Shown: positions 1 to 10,722, counted from the first letter of the stretch. The stretch: DNA of 64,000 bases from Alisma plantago-aquatica (GCA_963693085.1 OY856409.1:521613803-521677802), one strand, 5' to 3'. The notes: generated from the sequence alone by a model not told the origin. Translations and numbers: made by a program.

Positions 1-1
1 T

Positions 2-523
2 CCTGGAAAAGGTCTGCTTTACAAGAAACATGGGCACTGCAAACTTCTTGGCTATTCTGACTCTGATTATGCTGGCAGCAAGGTTGACCGCCGCTCTACT
101 TCTGGCTACTGCACCTTTGTGGGAGGCAACCTTGTCACTTGGCGAAGCAAGAAGCAGTCTGTTGTTGCTCGCTCTAGTGCTGAAGCTGAGTATCGTGCCA
201 TGGCGCACACTACCTGTGAACTGTTCTGGATTAGGAGCTTGCTGAAGGACTTTGGTATTTCTGATTCGTCTCCTATTCCAATGTATTGTGACAACAAAGC
301 AGCTACTTTCATTGCTAGTAATCCTACTTTCCATGAGCGGACCAAGCACATTGAGGTGGATTGTCATTTCGTCCACGAAGCTGTTCTATCGGGCCAAATC
401 TCTACTCCCTACATTCATACGTCTGATCAGGTGGCTGACATCTTCACAAAGATTCTACCAAAGACGAGGTTCACTGCTATGACATCCAAGCTGGGCATGA
501 TAGACATCTACGCTCCAGCTTGA
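2..523 (+). CDS. Ty1-copia polyprotein, C-terminal RNase H end (partial)
   Basis: This is the 3' end of a Ty1-copia pol reading frame that enters from outside the window and stays open to a TGA at 521-523. About 173 residues are visible. They carry the copia RNase H pattern: GYSDSDYAG near the start (first acidic residue), the SSAEAEYRAM block (Glu), the CDNKAA block (Asp), and RTKHIEVDCHFV, followed by the typical DIFTK and LGM ending. RNase H removes the RNA strand during reverse transcription in the virus-like particle. The stop codon is followed at once by a polypurine tract and LTR-like sequence, as expected for the end of pol. No stop or frameshift is visible in this piece; the rest of the element cannot be judged. 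Confidence 0.93.
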   Translation, partial: PGKGLLYKKHGHCKLLGYSDSDYAGSKVDRRSTSGYCTFVGGNLVTWRSKKQSVVARSSAEAEYRAMAHTTCELFWIRSLLKDFGISDSSPIPMYCDNKAATFIASNPTFHERTKHIEVDCHFVHEAVLSGQISTPYIHTSDQVADIFTKILPKTRFTAMTSKLGMIDIYAPA

Positions 524-530
524 GGGGGAG
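521..530 (+). other. Polypurine tract of the copia element
   Basis: TGAGGGGGAG overlaps the pol stop codon. A purine run directly before the 3' LTR primes plus-strand DNA synthesis in LTR retrotransposons, and the position fits. Confidence 0.75.
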
Positions 531-710
531 TATTAGTATATAGACTTTCCTGCGTTTTTACTTAGTCTATTTTTCTCTTTTCTTTGTTATTCTTATGTCT
601 TGTTTTATCCCACATGGGTTATATCTAAACCATGTGGCTTTCTCTTGTCTTATAAAAGAGAACCCTGTACTCCTTTTTTAATCATCTCAATAATAAGACA
701 ATTAGCCACA
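531..710 (+). mobile_element. Short 3' LTR of the copia element (approximate)
   Basis: The stretch after the polypurine tract starts TATTAGTATA, which looks like a mutated form of the common copia LTR start TGTTAG. It holds a TATA-like box, TTATAAAAGAG, near 651-661, and a CAATAATAAG segment near 688-697. An end at ATTAGCCACA (about 710) would give a 180-bp LTR, within the range of short-LTR copia lineages. The right boundary is inferred; the 5' LTR lies outside the window, so no comparison is possible. Confidence 0.5.
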
Positions 711-1067
711 ACTTCTAGAGGAGCCATTGACGACGGAGTTAGCCTAGACAAAGCATTTGAAGGAGGAGAGTGTTGTACCAATCTGGGGAATCAACTCCTC
801 GTGTAGAGATGCAGACGGAGTAGGATGAACGTGAAGGCAGAGGAAGACGGCGGTAAAGGCGACTTGTGATGCCGCAAGTGAGGTATCTGGGAAGGAAGAT
901 GACAATGTGATGTGCTCGGTCTACGGGAACACTGGGCGAAGACCCAAAAACCCCATCGTCTTCTCTGATAGATGCGACAACCTGCTCTCGTCCACGGTCA
1001 GAGGTGGACAGTGGCCACTGCTCCAACGACTGTTGTTGCTCTGCCATGTCGTGGCTGAGTCTACCAC
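711..1067. other. No recognised gene; GC-richer than its surroundings
   Basis: Short ORFs are present on both strands, but none resembles a family I know. The sequence resumes after the inserted element at 1068-1814 and runs on to about 2200 with similar composition. The two parts may be one older stretch split by that insertion. Confidence 0.4.
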
Positions 1068-1814
1068 CATGGTTTTAAAAAACCCGCCTTGAGGCTTAAC
1101 AGGCGTACGCCTCGAGGCGAGGCAGTCTTCGGTACGCCTGAGGGCTAAGCCTCAGTCTGCCAGTGAGAGGTGTATGCCTTAGTTTGTGCGAGGCGTATCG
1201 AGGCGCTGAGGCGTTTGTGAAGCGTAAGCCTCAGACTCTGTGTCTAAAAAAAGAATGTATATCCTATTTTGGGCATAATAGGGGCTAAGCTAACCCAAAA
1301 TTGTATGTATATAGATTTATGTATGTGCATATCCATGTATGTGTATGTTTGTTTATTGACAACTATGGATATGGTACTAATATCATTATATTTTGCTTGT
1401 ATGTACACATTCTCGTGTGTGTGTGGATATATATGCATGTGTGTATACTTATAACTACGTTTGTCTGTTTAGATATGTATCTATATATACATGTGTATTT
1501 GTAATAGTGTGTATATATATATATATATTTCTATTATATATATATATGTATAAATGACTATATGTGTGTGTCTATATAGTATATACACGTATGTATATGT
1601 AAATCCATATGTATAACTATATATGTACATATATGTATTCATATAGAAATAAATGAGATTATATATATGTATATTTATGTTTATATGTATCTATATATGT
1701 GTGTATATATATTTATATATATTTACACGTACGCCTCGATACAATTTGAGGCTTACGGCCTCGCCTCGCTGAGACGAAAATGCCTCGATGTGCCTTACAC
1801 ACTTTAAAACCTTG
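1068..1814. mobile_element. Non-autonomous hAT-like element with GAGGCG subterminal repeats
   Basis: The ends form short inverted repeats: CATGGTTTTAAAA on the left and, read inward on the other strand, CAAGGTTTTAAAG on the right. Next to both ends are clusters of GCCTCG/CGAGGC and AAGCCTCA words. The core is TATA/TGTG-rich with no coding capacity. The flanks are TCTACCAC (1060-1067) and TCCACCAC (1815-1822), an 8-bp duplication with one mismatch. Eight-base duplications and dense short subterminal repeats are typical of the hAT superfamily. Such elements need a transposase supplied elsewhere. Confidence 0.7.
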
Positions 1815-1822
1815 TCCACCAC

Positions 1823-3016
1823 TAAAGGTCAATCCAACATTGTGAGTAAGGAAGCTCATCGTGCCTCTTCCCTATCGTGCCCTTGGTCGCCTTGGTAGCA
1901 TAATGGGCACCGATGTCATCGTCGCCTCAGGACACGACATGATACCACCACACCGACCCAATCATGATACTCTCACACATGGGACTTGCGGGGCTCATCT
2001 CCTTCCTCTCCGCAGTCTGCTTTGCGTAGCTCTGTCTACCTACTTGTGACTCTGTCGAGCATTTGGCTGGTTGGTAGCCGTGACATCCACTAGATGTTGT
2101 GGGGGATGTAGTCGGCTGCGGAATGACGTCCGGTGAGCTTTTAACGCGTACCGGAAATGGGACGCCAACTTGCTAATATTGCGGATGTTTCCCTTATAAT
2201 ACTACTCAATTTAGCTTAAAAGAATGGATTAGGTTACATCTTCTTACACCATAATATCTAATCATTCTTCCCAATCCATTGTTATGTGGCTTGTATAAAA
2301 GGACCCGCATTCATGTGAGGGTTTACTTAATATTCCATAAATTATACTAAAAATATACGCATTACACTTAGACCATATTAGTAAGACTCATCATCTTCAA
2401 TTGAAGTATTAGTACCTACAATTCAACATTTCATCAGATTTACAATATTATTTACAAGTTCTAGCTTTATCACTCATGCTCGTCTTAATACTAAACTTTT
2501 AGGATTTTCAAGAAGTCATCTTAGTTCAACGCAGCATAGGAATCATATTATTTATTAATCTCATCAAGGTGTATAGAGGTTCAGTGAGTCTATTCAAGTC
2601 ACACAAACCCTAGATTTCATCACAATCAACCAATAATTTACAAGCATACAATGATTTATTGACTCATTTGAGCCCATCCCTCAACATTAACCCTAGACAT
2701 GGATTTCTTCCATACCCAAAATCCTCATATACTGGTCCTCATGTACATAACATATTCAATTTAAGTAAGGATTTGAATTATCAGTTGAGCAACTCATTAT
2801 TATTGAGCTCACATATGATTACATTCATGTCTACGAAATTTCCAAACATATCACCTATTGACTGAATTTTAAGAAAATTTGGTATAAATCGGTATAGATC
2901 TCTATCAATAAGACATTCCATATATCTTGAATCAATAGGTCAGGAACTAGGCAAATCCAAATTAATGAGAAAGGATATAAATCAGTAGCATTTATTTTCC
3001 TGAAATCATTCCAATT
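1823..3016. other. No recognised gene; LTR-like promoter segment near 2270-2340
   Basis: Around 2270-2340 the order GTTATGTGGCTTG, TATAAAAGG, then a pyrimidine-rich start region resembles the promoter part of the copia LTR at 531-710. It may be a fragment of a related LTR. The rest of the stretch shows only short ORFs without recognisable similarity. Confidence 0.35.
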
Positions 3017-3024
3017 GATTATAC

Positions 3025-3795
3025 ACAAGGTGGTAAAGTATGAGGCGTAACAAGGCATTTTTGTCTCAGTGAGGCGAGGCGTAAGCCTCAAAATATGTAT
3101 GAGGCGGTCATTAGAATAAATTTATACATGTATTTACTTATATATATATATATATGTTATGTATATGCATACGTGTATTACAGAAATAGGTATATACAAG
3201 CACAACCAAATGAAATAGAAATTAATTGTGAAACCTAATAAGGATAATAGAGACTACAGACCCACCAAAATTCTAAAATAAATATGTAGGAAAATGGCGA
3301 GATATCAATTCTTTACACTAATAGAATAAAAGATGCCATTAACAAAAAAACTAAAGGAGATAGAATTTTGAATTATTAGGAACAAGGAACCAAAGTTAGT
3401 TAACAATGATATGAAATCACCGACATAGTGAATTAGAAGGTATTAAACAAAGATAAATTTAACTAGTGAAGATTGAAAGATGTCTCTCAAAGAATGATGA
3501 TTAAATGTTCATTAATAAAGTATAACAATTAACTACAAGAACGTTGATTTTTTGAAGTGTTTGTAATAATCTTAAAGTAGACAATTTTGGTGGTTAACAT
3601 AAGTCGTTATCATCCAGAATTGAGGTGTGAGCCCCAACTATGCCTCAGAGCCTCAGTTCTTTGAGGTGGGCTTCAAACATTGTGAGGCGTAAGCCTCAGT
3701 CTAGCACACCGAGGCGTAAGCTCGACTCACATTTGGGATAGCCTCACCAAGAGGCGTAAGCCTCGAGAGCCTCAAGGCAGATTGTTTATTACCAT
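3025..3795. mobile_element. Second, more decayed GAGGCG-repeat hAT-like element
   Basis: GAGGCGAGGCGTAAGCCTC-type words cluster just inside the left end (3041-3110) and right end (3640-3776), as in the element at 1068-1814. The terminal repeats are worn: GGTGGTAAAG on the left against GGTAATAAAC read inward from the right. The flanks GATTATAC (3017-3024) and GATCATAC (3796-3803) match at 7 of 8 positions, which fits a hAT-type target duplication and sets the borders. The core is AT-rich and non-coding. Confidence 0.62.
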
Positions 3796-3803
3796 GATCA
3801 TAC

Positions 3804-5381
3804 AAATGCATATAAGTACTAGAAATGATCTTAGATTACTTTATCCGGATATAATTAGGCTTTCAATATGGTTATAGAGGTTAAAAGGGAGAGAAACACT
3901 CACCTAAGGTGACAAGCACCTTGAAAATGTAGGTCAAACTCTGAATTTCTAGAAATCCACCAAGATTCTAGCTATTGGATCATTTCTTCCCCCTCTCAGC
4001 TCGGAAACCTTAGAAATGAAGAATACGAGAGAAATAGTGAGAAAAGAGTACAATTTGATATGATTTTCAATCAAATCAGAGGAGGGATAAAATTTTGACA
4101 TATGAGAGAAGAATCACATTGAAAGTCTATCCAAAGAAGCTAAATTTGATTTCATCATTTCTCAGATGATAAAGCTCTAGGTCAACATCTCCACCTTCTT
4201 CCTCACTCAAATCCTAATTCTCCCTCTCTCTAGGACTTCGTTTCTCTGGAATGAATCACTATATGAAAGCTCCTTGGGTGTTAGGTTACCCATATAGAGC
4301 AATTAAGGTGCTTTGGTTAATTGTAAATTAACCCTTCTTTACACTTTCTTTTATTTCAACATAATTTTCTATGATAAACAAATGTTACTGAAGAGCGTTT
4401 ACCGACTAAGTCAACACTCCTTCAAAAGTTATGAAAATTTAGCATGTTGTGTGAGACAACATTTCAGAGCTCCAGTAAAAATTTCAGATCATTTCGTTAC
4501 CAATAAATAAATAAAAATAAAAAACTACACTGCTATACTGCAGTCTGCAACATAGTCGGTCGAGTTGTTACTGATAAGAAACTCGGCCGACACCACACTC
4601 TGTAAAACTGAAACATTAATCCAAAAATTATTAAAATTTAACAGGATGTCTAAAATGGAGTTTCCAAGATATAATTAAAAACTCAATTCAATTGGATGTA
4701 CCAATAAAAAGCTAAAATTCAAATACCAGACTGCTATATTTCATCTTGATAGTATGGTCGACTGAGTTTGTCTTGGGTTAACTCGACCGACAAACAGGTC
4801 AGAAAATTATTCAAAAATTCGTATATTTTCATTAACAAATATAATTATGTTACCGAAATTATATCTAAATTTCAACTAAACAAGAGTTATAGATAAAATA
4901 CTACCGATCATTTACTACACTATATTTATCAAATTTTGTATTCATATGCTACCAAAATCCTAATTTTGGCGACTATGATTTACACTTATCAAAATCCTAA
5001 TTCTTCAACATAAAAGCATGATTAGAGTTTCACATTAGATTTAAATAGTCATAATTAGACTACTATCATTAATTAAGCTTAAACGGTGATCAATTTAGTT
5101 AAGCATGCCATCATCCAAGTAAACCCTGATTTGTTGGTTAATCTGAAAATGGGTTGTTTGACCCCCTTTCTTCTTCCTCCTGTTCCTGCTTCTTGTCCCC
5201 CTCTTATTTTTTCCTACTCTAAAGATGCATTATCTACAATAATGTACCTTCACCTCCTATTTTTCCTGCTCCTCTATGTATGCTTCTCCCTCATCTACTT
5301 TTCCTCCTCTTTTTTTCTCTTCTCAGTCCTACCCCTCCCCTTTTTCCAATTTGAATGTGGCAGCAGCCACAATATTGCTCC
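3804..5381. other. No recognised gene; contains GTCGA-rich inverted-repeat words
   Basis: The stretch is AT-rich without long ORFs. At about 4555-4595 and 4750-4795 it carries paired words such as GTCGGTCGAG and CTCGGCCGAC, like those in the Sirevirus LTRs at 43.8-44.1 kb. It may therefore contain an old LTR. From about 5160 it becomes strongly pyrimidine-rich (CT runs); this composition continues at 6101-6420, so the two parts are one tract split by the hAT element at 5390. Confidence 0.35.
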
Positions 5382-5389
5382 CTATCCCC

Positions 5390-6100
5390 CATACTTGTTA
5401 AGGTGGCAAGCCGCAAGGCGACACGACGTTGGGGCCGGACGTCTTGCGCCTAGGCGTCGCCTAGGCGACCTTTAAAAATAATAATTTATGTATATATACA
5501 TGTGTCATGGTTTTTCCCCACTCATATACACACATTGTGTAGTTATATATGTAGTTATCTACATATTTATAGTCGGTCTCTCCATATATATATATTTTAT
5601 TGTATGAAAAAACAACCAATTACATTTCTAATATATTATCATTTGACAATAATGTCAAGGACACGAAAAGAATTATTGTAAAGAATGTAAGAGTGATCAA
5701 CATATAAATATATATTTATTGTCATACATAGCTACAAATATTAAGCAATGTAATCACTATCCTTCATAGCATAGCTACTTAGTACAATCTGAATTGAAGG
5801 TGCAAACTAAGAAAAATCAAATGTGTACTAAGAGTATTAGATCCAGTCAAACAAAAAAGAGTATTAGATCCAGTCAAACCCAAAAAAGAGTATTAGATCC
5901 AATTAAAAAGTGATATTTGGCACATAAAATAGGCAACACTATTAATATTGAGCATTGGTGTAGCCATATCAAACATTAAAATAAGTAAATATACAACTAG
6001 ACCCACAAAACTAGGTCACTGTAGCATTATAATAAAGCGTCCTAGCCTAGGCGCAGCCCTGGGGCGCCTTGACGCCTAGGCGCGCGCCTTGACAAGTATG
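5390..6100 (+). mobile_element. hAT-type non-autonomous element, copy 1
   Basis: The element is 711 bp. It begins CATACTTGTTAAGG and ends CCTTGACAAGTATG, near-perfect inverted repeats. It is flanked by the exact 8-bp duplication CTATCCCC at 5382-5389 and 6101-6108. Inside both ends are CGCCTAGGCG-type palindromic repeats. The AT-rich core has no intact gene. A three-fold tandem repeat of GTATTAGATCCA units is visible near 5825-5905. An almost identical copy lies at 6615-7320 in the opposite orientation. The 8-bp duplication, terminal repeats and subterminal repeats all point to the hAT superfamily. Confidence 0.88.
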
Positions 6101-6614
6101 CTATCCCCCTTCTCTTATTCCATGTTGGTCCTCCATGTTTCCTTCGACCTTCTCTTGCCACTCCTCATACTCTTCTTCTTATTCCTCCTCCATGCAAAGG
6201 TAGCGGAGTGTTGTTCCTCCCTATGCCTACTCTTTTTCTTGCTTCTCTACATCTACATCTCCATCTCCATCTCTTTCTCTTGTCCCTCCAGCTTAAGTAG
6301 CTCTCCAATGTATTCCCCCTCTTTTCTTCTTTCTCAAACTCCCAAGACACCTTCATTTTCCATCTCCTCCACCAACAACAATATATTTCCTCACCCCTCC
6401 CCTTCATCTTTATAGTAGATCTTGTTCATCATTACTTCTACCAACAACAAAAAACAACCGCCCCGAAAATCTACTTTTTAATTTTTACAATTCCATTTAT
6501 TTTTGCTGCAATAATTTTATAATCAAATATCTTAATATATGTTGTAATTTAATCCATATTGTGACTTGTGGATATGATGTTGGATGTTGGCTGCATGTTG
6601 GATTTCATACTGAT
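6101..6614. other. Spacer between the two inverted hAT copies
   Basis: The spacer is pyrimidine-rich in its first half (6109-6420), continuing the sequence that precedes copy 1. The long ORFs here on both strands come from CT/GA low complexity and show no known domain. The target duplications of the two flanking elements occupy 6101-6108 and 6607-6614. Confidence 0.6.
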
Positions 6615-7320
6615 AATACTTGTCAAGGCGCGCGCCTAGGCGCCCCAGGGCTGCGCCTAGGCTAGGACGCTTTATTATAATGCTACAGTGACCTAATTTT
6701 GTGGGTCTAGTTGTATATTTACTTATTTTAATGTTTGATATGGCTACACCAATGCTCAAAATTAATAGTTTGCCTATTTTATGTGCCAAATATCACTTTT
6801 TAATTGGATCTAATACTCTTTTTTGGGTTTGACTGGATCTAATACTCTTTTTTGTTTGACTGGATCTAATACTCTTAGTACACATTTGATTTTTCTTAGT
6901 TTGCACCTTCAATTCAGATTGTACTAAGTAGCTATGCTATGAAGGATAGTGATTACATTGCTTAATATTTGTAGCTATGTATGACAATAAATATATATTT
7001 ATATGTTGATCACTCTTACATTCTTTACAATAATTCTTTTCGTGTCCTTGACATTATTGTCAAATGATAATATATTAGAAATGTAATTGGTTGTTTTTTC
7101 ATACAATAAAATATATATATATGGAGAGACCGACTATAAATATGTAGATAACTACATATATAACTACAGAATGTGTGTATATGAGTGGGGAAAAACCATG
7201 AAACGTATATATACATAAAATATATACATAAATTATTATTTTTAAAGGTAGCATAGGCGACGCCTAGGCACAAGGCGTCCGGCCCCAACGCCGTGTCGCC
7301 TTGCCGTCTTAACAAGTATG
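6615..7320 (-). mobile_element. hAT-type non-autonomous element, copy 2 (inverted)
   Basis: The element is 706 bp and is the reverse complement of copy 1 (5390-6100) with few differences, including the GTATTAGATCCA tandem units and the poly-T/TATA core. On the + strand it starts AATACTTGTCAAGG and ends CTTAACAAGTATG. Its own 8-bp target duplication, ATACTGAT, is exact at 6607-6614 and 7321-7328. Because this differs from that of copy 1, the pair came from two separate insertions, not from an inverted duplication of the locus. Confidence 0.88.
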
Positions 7321-7328
7321 ATACTGAT

Positions 7329-7889
7329 TGCCCTTGTGGATAAATCTATTTAGATCATTCTGTGTTTATACATATATCATATTATATTCATACTACGTTC
7401 TGCAAATATATTTACCTATTTATATATTTTTCGTGTCTTGTGTCGTGTTTGTGTCCTATATGTTTGAAAATCGCCGTGTCTGGTGTCCGTGCTTCCTAGG
7501 TTTGGCTTTGACAATCCTGAGGTAAAGTCCGCCCTAAGTTGCCAAATTCAATTTGAAAAACCTCCATGGACATCTTCGGAATCCCTAGGCAACCTGCACT
7601 TGAAAGCCACATGCCTTTAGCATGTAAATTTATCACTGCAAGTTGGAGTCCAACTCTGAACCTTATGGAAGGCTGTCAGAATAGTCAGATAGCTGCATCA
7701 TTTTATTTATCTGGTGCAACACCCTATTTTCCCATCAATTCTCTATTCCAAGGATGAACCCATATCTGTAAAGCGGGGGTGCAATATTCATTTGGAGAGG
7801 GTACCACATAGAGTATATGTGGTAATCAGCTACATATGCATTTTTTTTTGTGTGTGTGTGTCTCTCTCTCTCTATCTATATATATGAGT
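7329..7889. other. No recognised gene
   Basis: Only short ORFs are present, including one at 7566-7757 without recognisable similarity. A (TG)n/(TC)n simple-repeat tract lies near 7845-7885. It is possible, but unsupported, that intronic sequence of the exonuclease gene lies here. Confidence 0.4.
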
Positions 7890-8277
7890 CAGGCTAGAAT
7901 ACACTCGAGTGTATGGATCGCACGAATACACTCAAGTGTGTTTGCATATCAAGACTATTTTTTGCAAAATGTAAACCGTTGATCTTCACCGTCATACTAT
8001 AACTAGGCTACATACAAATTTTGAGCCCATTTGGATGAGTGTAAGTCACTCATCCAAGGGCAACAAAATCGACGCGCGAAACTAATTTGAAATGCATAAT
8101 TTTTGCGGTATTCATAACATGAGCTATACATATCCAAATGTGCTCAAATTTTGCGTATGAGTTGTTCACGAGATGTTTAAGAAGATCAACGGATTAGATT
8201 TTAAAAAAAAATATCGCATCATGAAAAACTGCTTGAGTGTATTCCGCTCTGGATACACTTTAGTGTATTCTAGCCTG
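7890..8277. mobile_element. Foldback MITE with CAGGCTAG ends, copy 1
   Basis: The 388-bp element begins CAGGCTAGAATACACT, and the same 16 bases read inward from the right end, so the outer inverted repeat is perfect; it then continues imperfectly. The interior is also self-complementary in part: AAACCGTTGATCTT near 7974 pairs with AAGATCAACGGATT near 8180. This makes the whole element a long hairpin. There is no coding capacity. A target duplication is not clear for this copy, so the superfamily is left open. Confidence 0.78.
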
Positions 8278-8638
8278 TTTAATATTTCCATGACATGAAC
8301 ACTCATAAGGAATAACAAGAACAGACATCCATTGAAAGGTCTCCAAACAAGAGCAAACCATGGTGTGAGCGCAAAAGAAAGCATAAGATTTTGAAGCTAT
8401 TGACGTAGACAAAGTCCAGCTACATAAACATAAAACAACATTTGAACATGCCCAAAATCCAAACTAGAACAACTAGATGCTATTTTGAAACAACTCAAAG
8501 TTATCATGGTAAAATTCTAACAACATTGAGCAATATGTACTATTCAATTATATCATTAAATAGTGCCAAGTAGAAATTAAACAACACTATTGAAAAGAAA
8601 ATCATATATACAAGTATACGACACATTCTAACTCAAAT
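8278..8638. other. No recognised gene
   Basis: AT-rich sequence without significant ORFs. The last ten bases (8629-8638) are the left target duplication of the next element. Confidence 0.5.
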
Positions 8639-8818
8639 CTGTGTTTTAAAAACCGAATGGGACCGCTCGGTCAGACCAATAAATCGGTGGCGGACTGATT
8701 CGAAACTCTAAAAAATTAGTTGTATTTGTTTCCGGTCCAATCGGTTCGAAACAGGGTTCGACCAGTGGACCGGACCGAACCGAACCAGTGGTTCAAACAC
8801 ACACAAAAATAGAAGGGG

Positions 8819-8969
8819 AATACATATATGTATGTATATATGTATATACATATGTATATATATCTATATACATAAAAGGTAGAAACCGTAGAATACATAT
8901 ATATGTATATATATGCGTGTATATATATACATATACATTTATACATATACATATATACATATATATATG

Positions 8970-9018
<49 letters not shown>
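8819..9018. repeat. TATA/TATG and (CA)n microsatellite
   Basis: An imperfect TATG/TACA tract runs from about 8819. It ends in an uninterrupted (AC)n run at about 8976-9008 and a short (AT)n run. The nested MITE starts in the final TATATA. ORFs here encode only repeats such as YIYI or VCVC and are artefacts. Confidence 0.9.
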
Positions 9019-9020
<2 letters not shown>

Positions 9021-9408
9021 TCAGGCTAGTGTACATTCGAGTGTATTGGAGGCACCGTACACCTCAGTCATTTTTGAAGATGCAATAAATTTTTGAAAAA
9101 TCTAAACCGTTGATCTTCTTAATTATCATAAGAACATACTATATAATAAATTTTAGCTCATTTGGACACTTATAAGTCATGCATCTAAAGGAGGCAAAAA
9201 TCACGTATTTCAAATTAGTTTTGTGTCAATTTTGTTGTCCTTGGATGAGTGACTTACATTTATCCAAATGAGTTCAAATTTTGTATGTGACCTATTATTA
9301 TTGTAACCATGAAGATCAATGGATTAGATTTTGGAAAAACGTGGTCTAAATAGGCAAACACCATTAGGGTGTACGGCGTGATCTGTACACTCGAGTGTAT
9401 TCTAGGCT

Positions 9409-9412
<4 letters not shown>
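9019..9412. mobile_element. Foldback MITE with CAGGCTAG ends, copy 2 (nested)
   Basis: The left end AGTCAGGCTAGTGTACA and right end (read inward) AGTCAGCCTAGAATACA form an inverted repeat. The interior resembles the MITE at 7890-8277, with AAACCGTTGATCTTC near 9104 and AAGATCAATGGATT near 9311. It sits in a TA microsatellite on both sides, consistent with insertion at TA, but the flanking repeat makes any target duplication unprovable. Its position inside 8639-9693 shows that it inserted later. Confidence 0.75.

Positions 9413-9456
<44 letters not shown>
9411..9456. repeat. (TA)n microsatellite
   Basis: An uninterrupted TA run of about 45 bases directly right of the nested MITE. Confidence 0.95.
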
Positions 9457-9461
<5 letters not shown>

Positions 9462-9703
9462 CATGTGTGATTATACACACATGTATATGTATATATAGTG
9501 TGCCCGGTTTAACCGGTCCGACCGCTAATTGCCTTATATTGTGGTGACCGGTTCGGTTTTTCCGGTACAAAATTTTCTTTTATGTCATGCTGATGTCATT
9601 TGCGGTCCAATCGGTTCAACCACTCCGGTTGAACCCGACTCAATCCGGTCTGAGTCAACACCGGTTTGACCACTGGTTCGGTTCTGAAAACATTAACTCA
9701 AAT

Positions 9704-10321
9704 GCATCTACAAATGGCGACATATACTTTGTCTTTGTGATGCGTAGCCAACACATGTAGTTGTTGCTGTATAATGTTAAAGTGCATGCGCAGTGCAGAA
9801 ATCAGGCCAAACTACACATGCAATCACATGTTCGGATTTTTGGAACAATGGGATAAGAAAGAGCTTTATCTTATTTCTTTACTGATAGTACGTGGTATAG
9901 ATGGGCATTAGTTTAATCTGAGGGATGAACCTTTTCAACTTGTTGATAGTGTGATGGATTAGCAATTAGGACCAACACTTCCACATCACTCGTCCTATTT
10001 TGACTACAAATTTTTCAATCTGTTGTCTTTTCCAGCCACAATTTCTTCATTATATAAGCGCAAAACTTAACCTAGTCTTGTTCTATATCAGTTTATGTTG
10101 TGCTGCTAGCCCACTTTGAATGGGAAAGTAAAACCAGTTCAGTTTTTTTCCTTCTTCCGACTATCTTGTTGTAAACTCAGATTCCAGCTAACTTGTATCC
10201 GCACATTATATTCTCATAATTCATAAATTATGTTTGTGCTTTCTTCTCTTGTGATTGTAATCTATTTGTACACAAAATTTGTCAGGATGCTAACTCGTTA
10301 TTTTATGCAAAATATATTCAG
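9704..10321. other. Probable intron upstream of the exonuclease exons
   Basis: No upstream exon of the exonuclease could be found here. The segment ends in a T-rich stretch and the acceptor AG at 10320-10321, so it is best read as the 3' part of an intron. Confidence 0.45.
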
Positions 10322-10722
10322 TGGGAACTGGGACATCAAAACAAAGATCCCTGAGCAATGCATGGACTCTGATATCAAGTTACCGTCATATTTTTCAGAG
10401 TGGATTAATTTGAAGGACATCTTCCTTAACTTTTACAACCAAAAGGTACGTGCCTAGTCTGATTACCTGGCTTTATTTGTCCACGAGGTATGAAATATGA
10501 TTAGTTTATCTCAAATCTTACGTCCAGGCCACAGGCATGATGCCAATGATGAGAGAATTGGGAATCCCCTTGAGAGGCAGCCACCATCTTGGTATTGATG
10601 ATGCAAAGAACATTGCTAGGGTCTTGCAGCGCATGGTTGCAGATGGCTCACGCATGCAGATCACTGCAAGGAGAGGTACTTCAAGTGAAGTGAAGTTCCT
10701 ATTCAGAAACCGGATCAGATGA
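10322..10722 (+). CDS. ERI-1-like DEDDh 3'-5' exonuclease, last two exons (partial)
   Basis: Two exons are visible: 10322-10445, ending at a GTACGT donor, and 10528-10722, after a CAG acceptor; the intron is 82 bp. About 106 residues form the C-terminal half of an ERI-1-type exonuclease domain. GNWD holds the Exo II aspartate, EWINLKD and FYN are family-typical, and HHLGIDDAKNIARVLQRM holds the Exo III His and Asp of the DEDDh active site. Relatives trim the 3' ends of small RNAs and histone or ribosomal RNA. Frame, splice sites and catalytic residues are intact, so this may be the end of a working gene. I could not find the exons with the Exo I motif upstream, so it could also be a truncated pseudogene. 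It is the only non-transposon coding sequence I recognise here. Confidence 0.82.

Larger units (their letters stand above)
8639..9693. mobile_element. Element with CCGGTT-type subterminal repeats, split by a nested MITE
   Basis: The left end reads TGTGTTTTAAAAACCGAA; the right end, read inward, ATGTTTTCAGAACCGAAC. Both ends carry many GGTTCGGTT, CCGGTCC and CCAATCGGTTCRA words. TAACTCAAAT occurs exactly at 8629-8638 and 9694-9703, a target duplication of 8-10 bp (some bases may match by chance). The GTTTTAAAAACC start resembles the hAT-like element at 1068. A second MITE (9019-9412) and long TA/CA simple repeats sit inside it. Confidence 0.72.

Noticed and set aside
5086..5475. ORF of 129 codons
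   Set aside because: It reads through a pyrimidine-rich tract and into the terminal repeat of the hAT element; composition explains its openness.
6089..6415. ORF of 108 codons with hydrophobic stretches
   Set aside because: It begins in the end of the hAT element and runs over CT-rich low complexity that gives Leu, Ser and Phe runs; the antisense frame is equally open.
8385..8430. DFEA-like peptide as the missing Exo I exon of the exonuclease
   Set aside because: GATTTTGAAGC gives the right three residues, but nothing before or after matches the family, and no splice sites fit.
8716..9096. ORFs of about 100 codons on both strands
   Set aside because: They are translations of TATA/CACA microsatellites.
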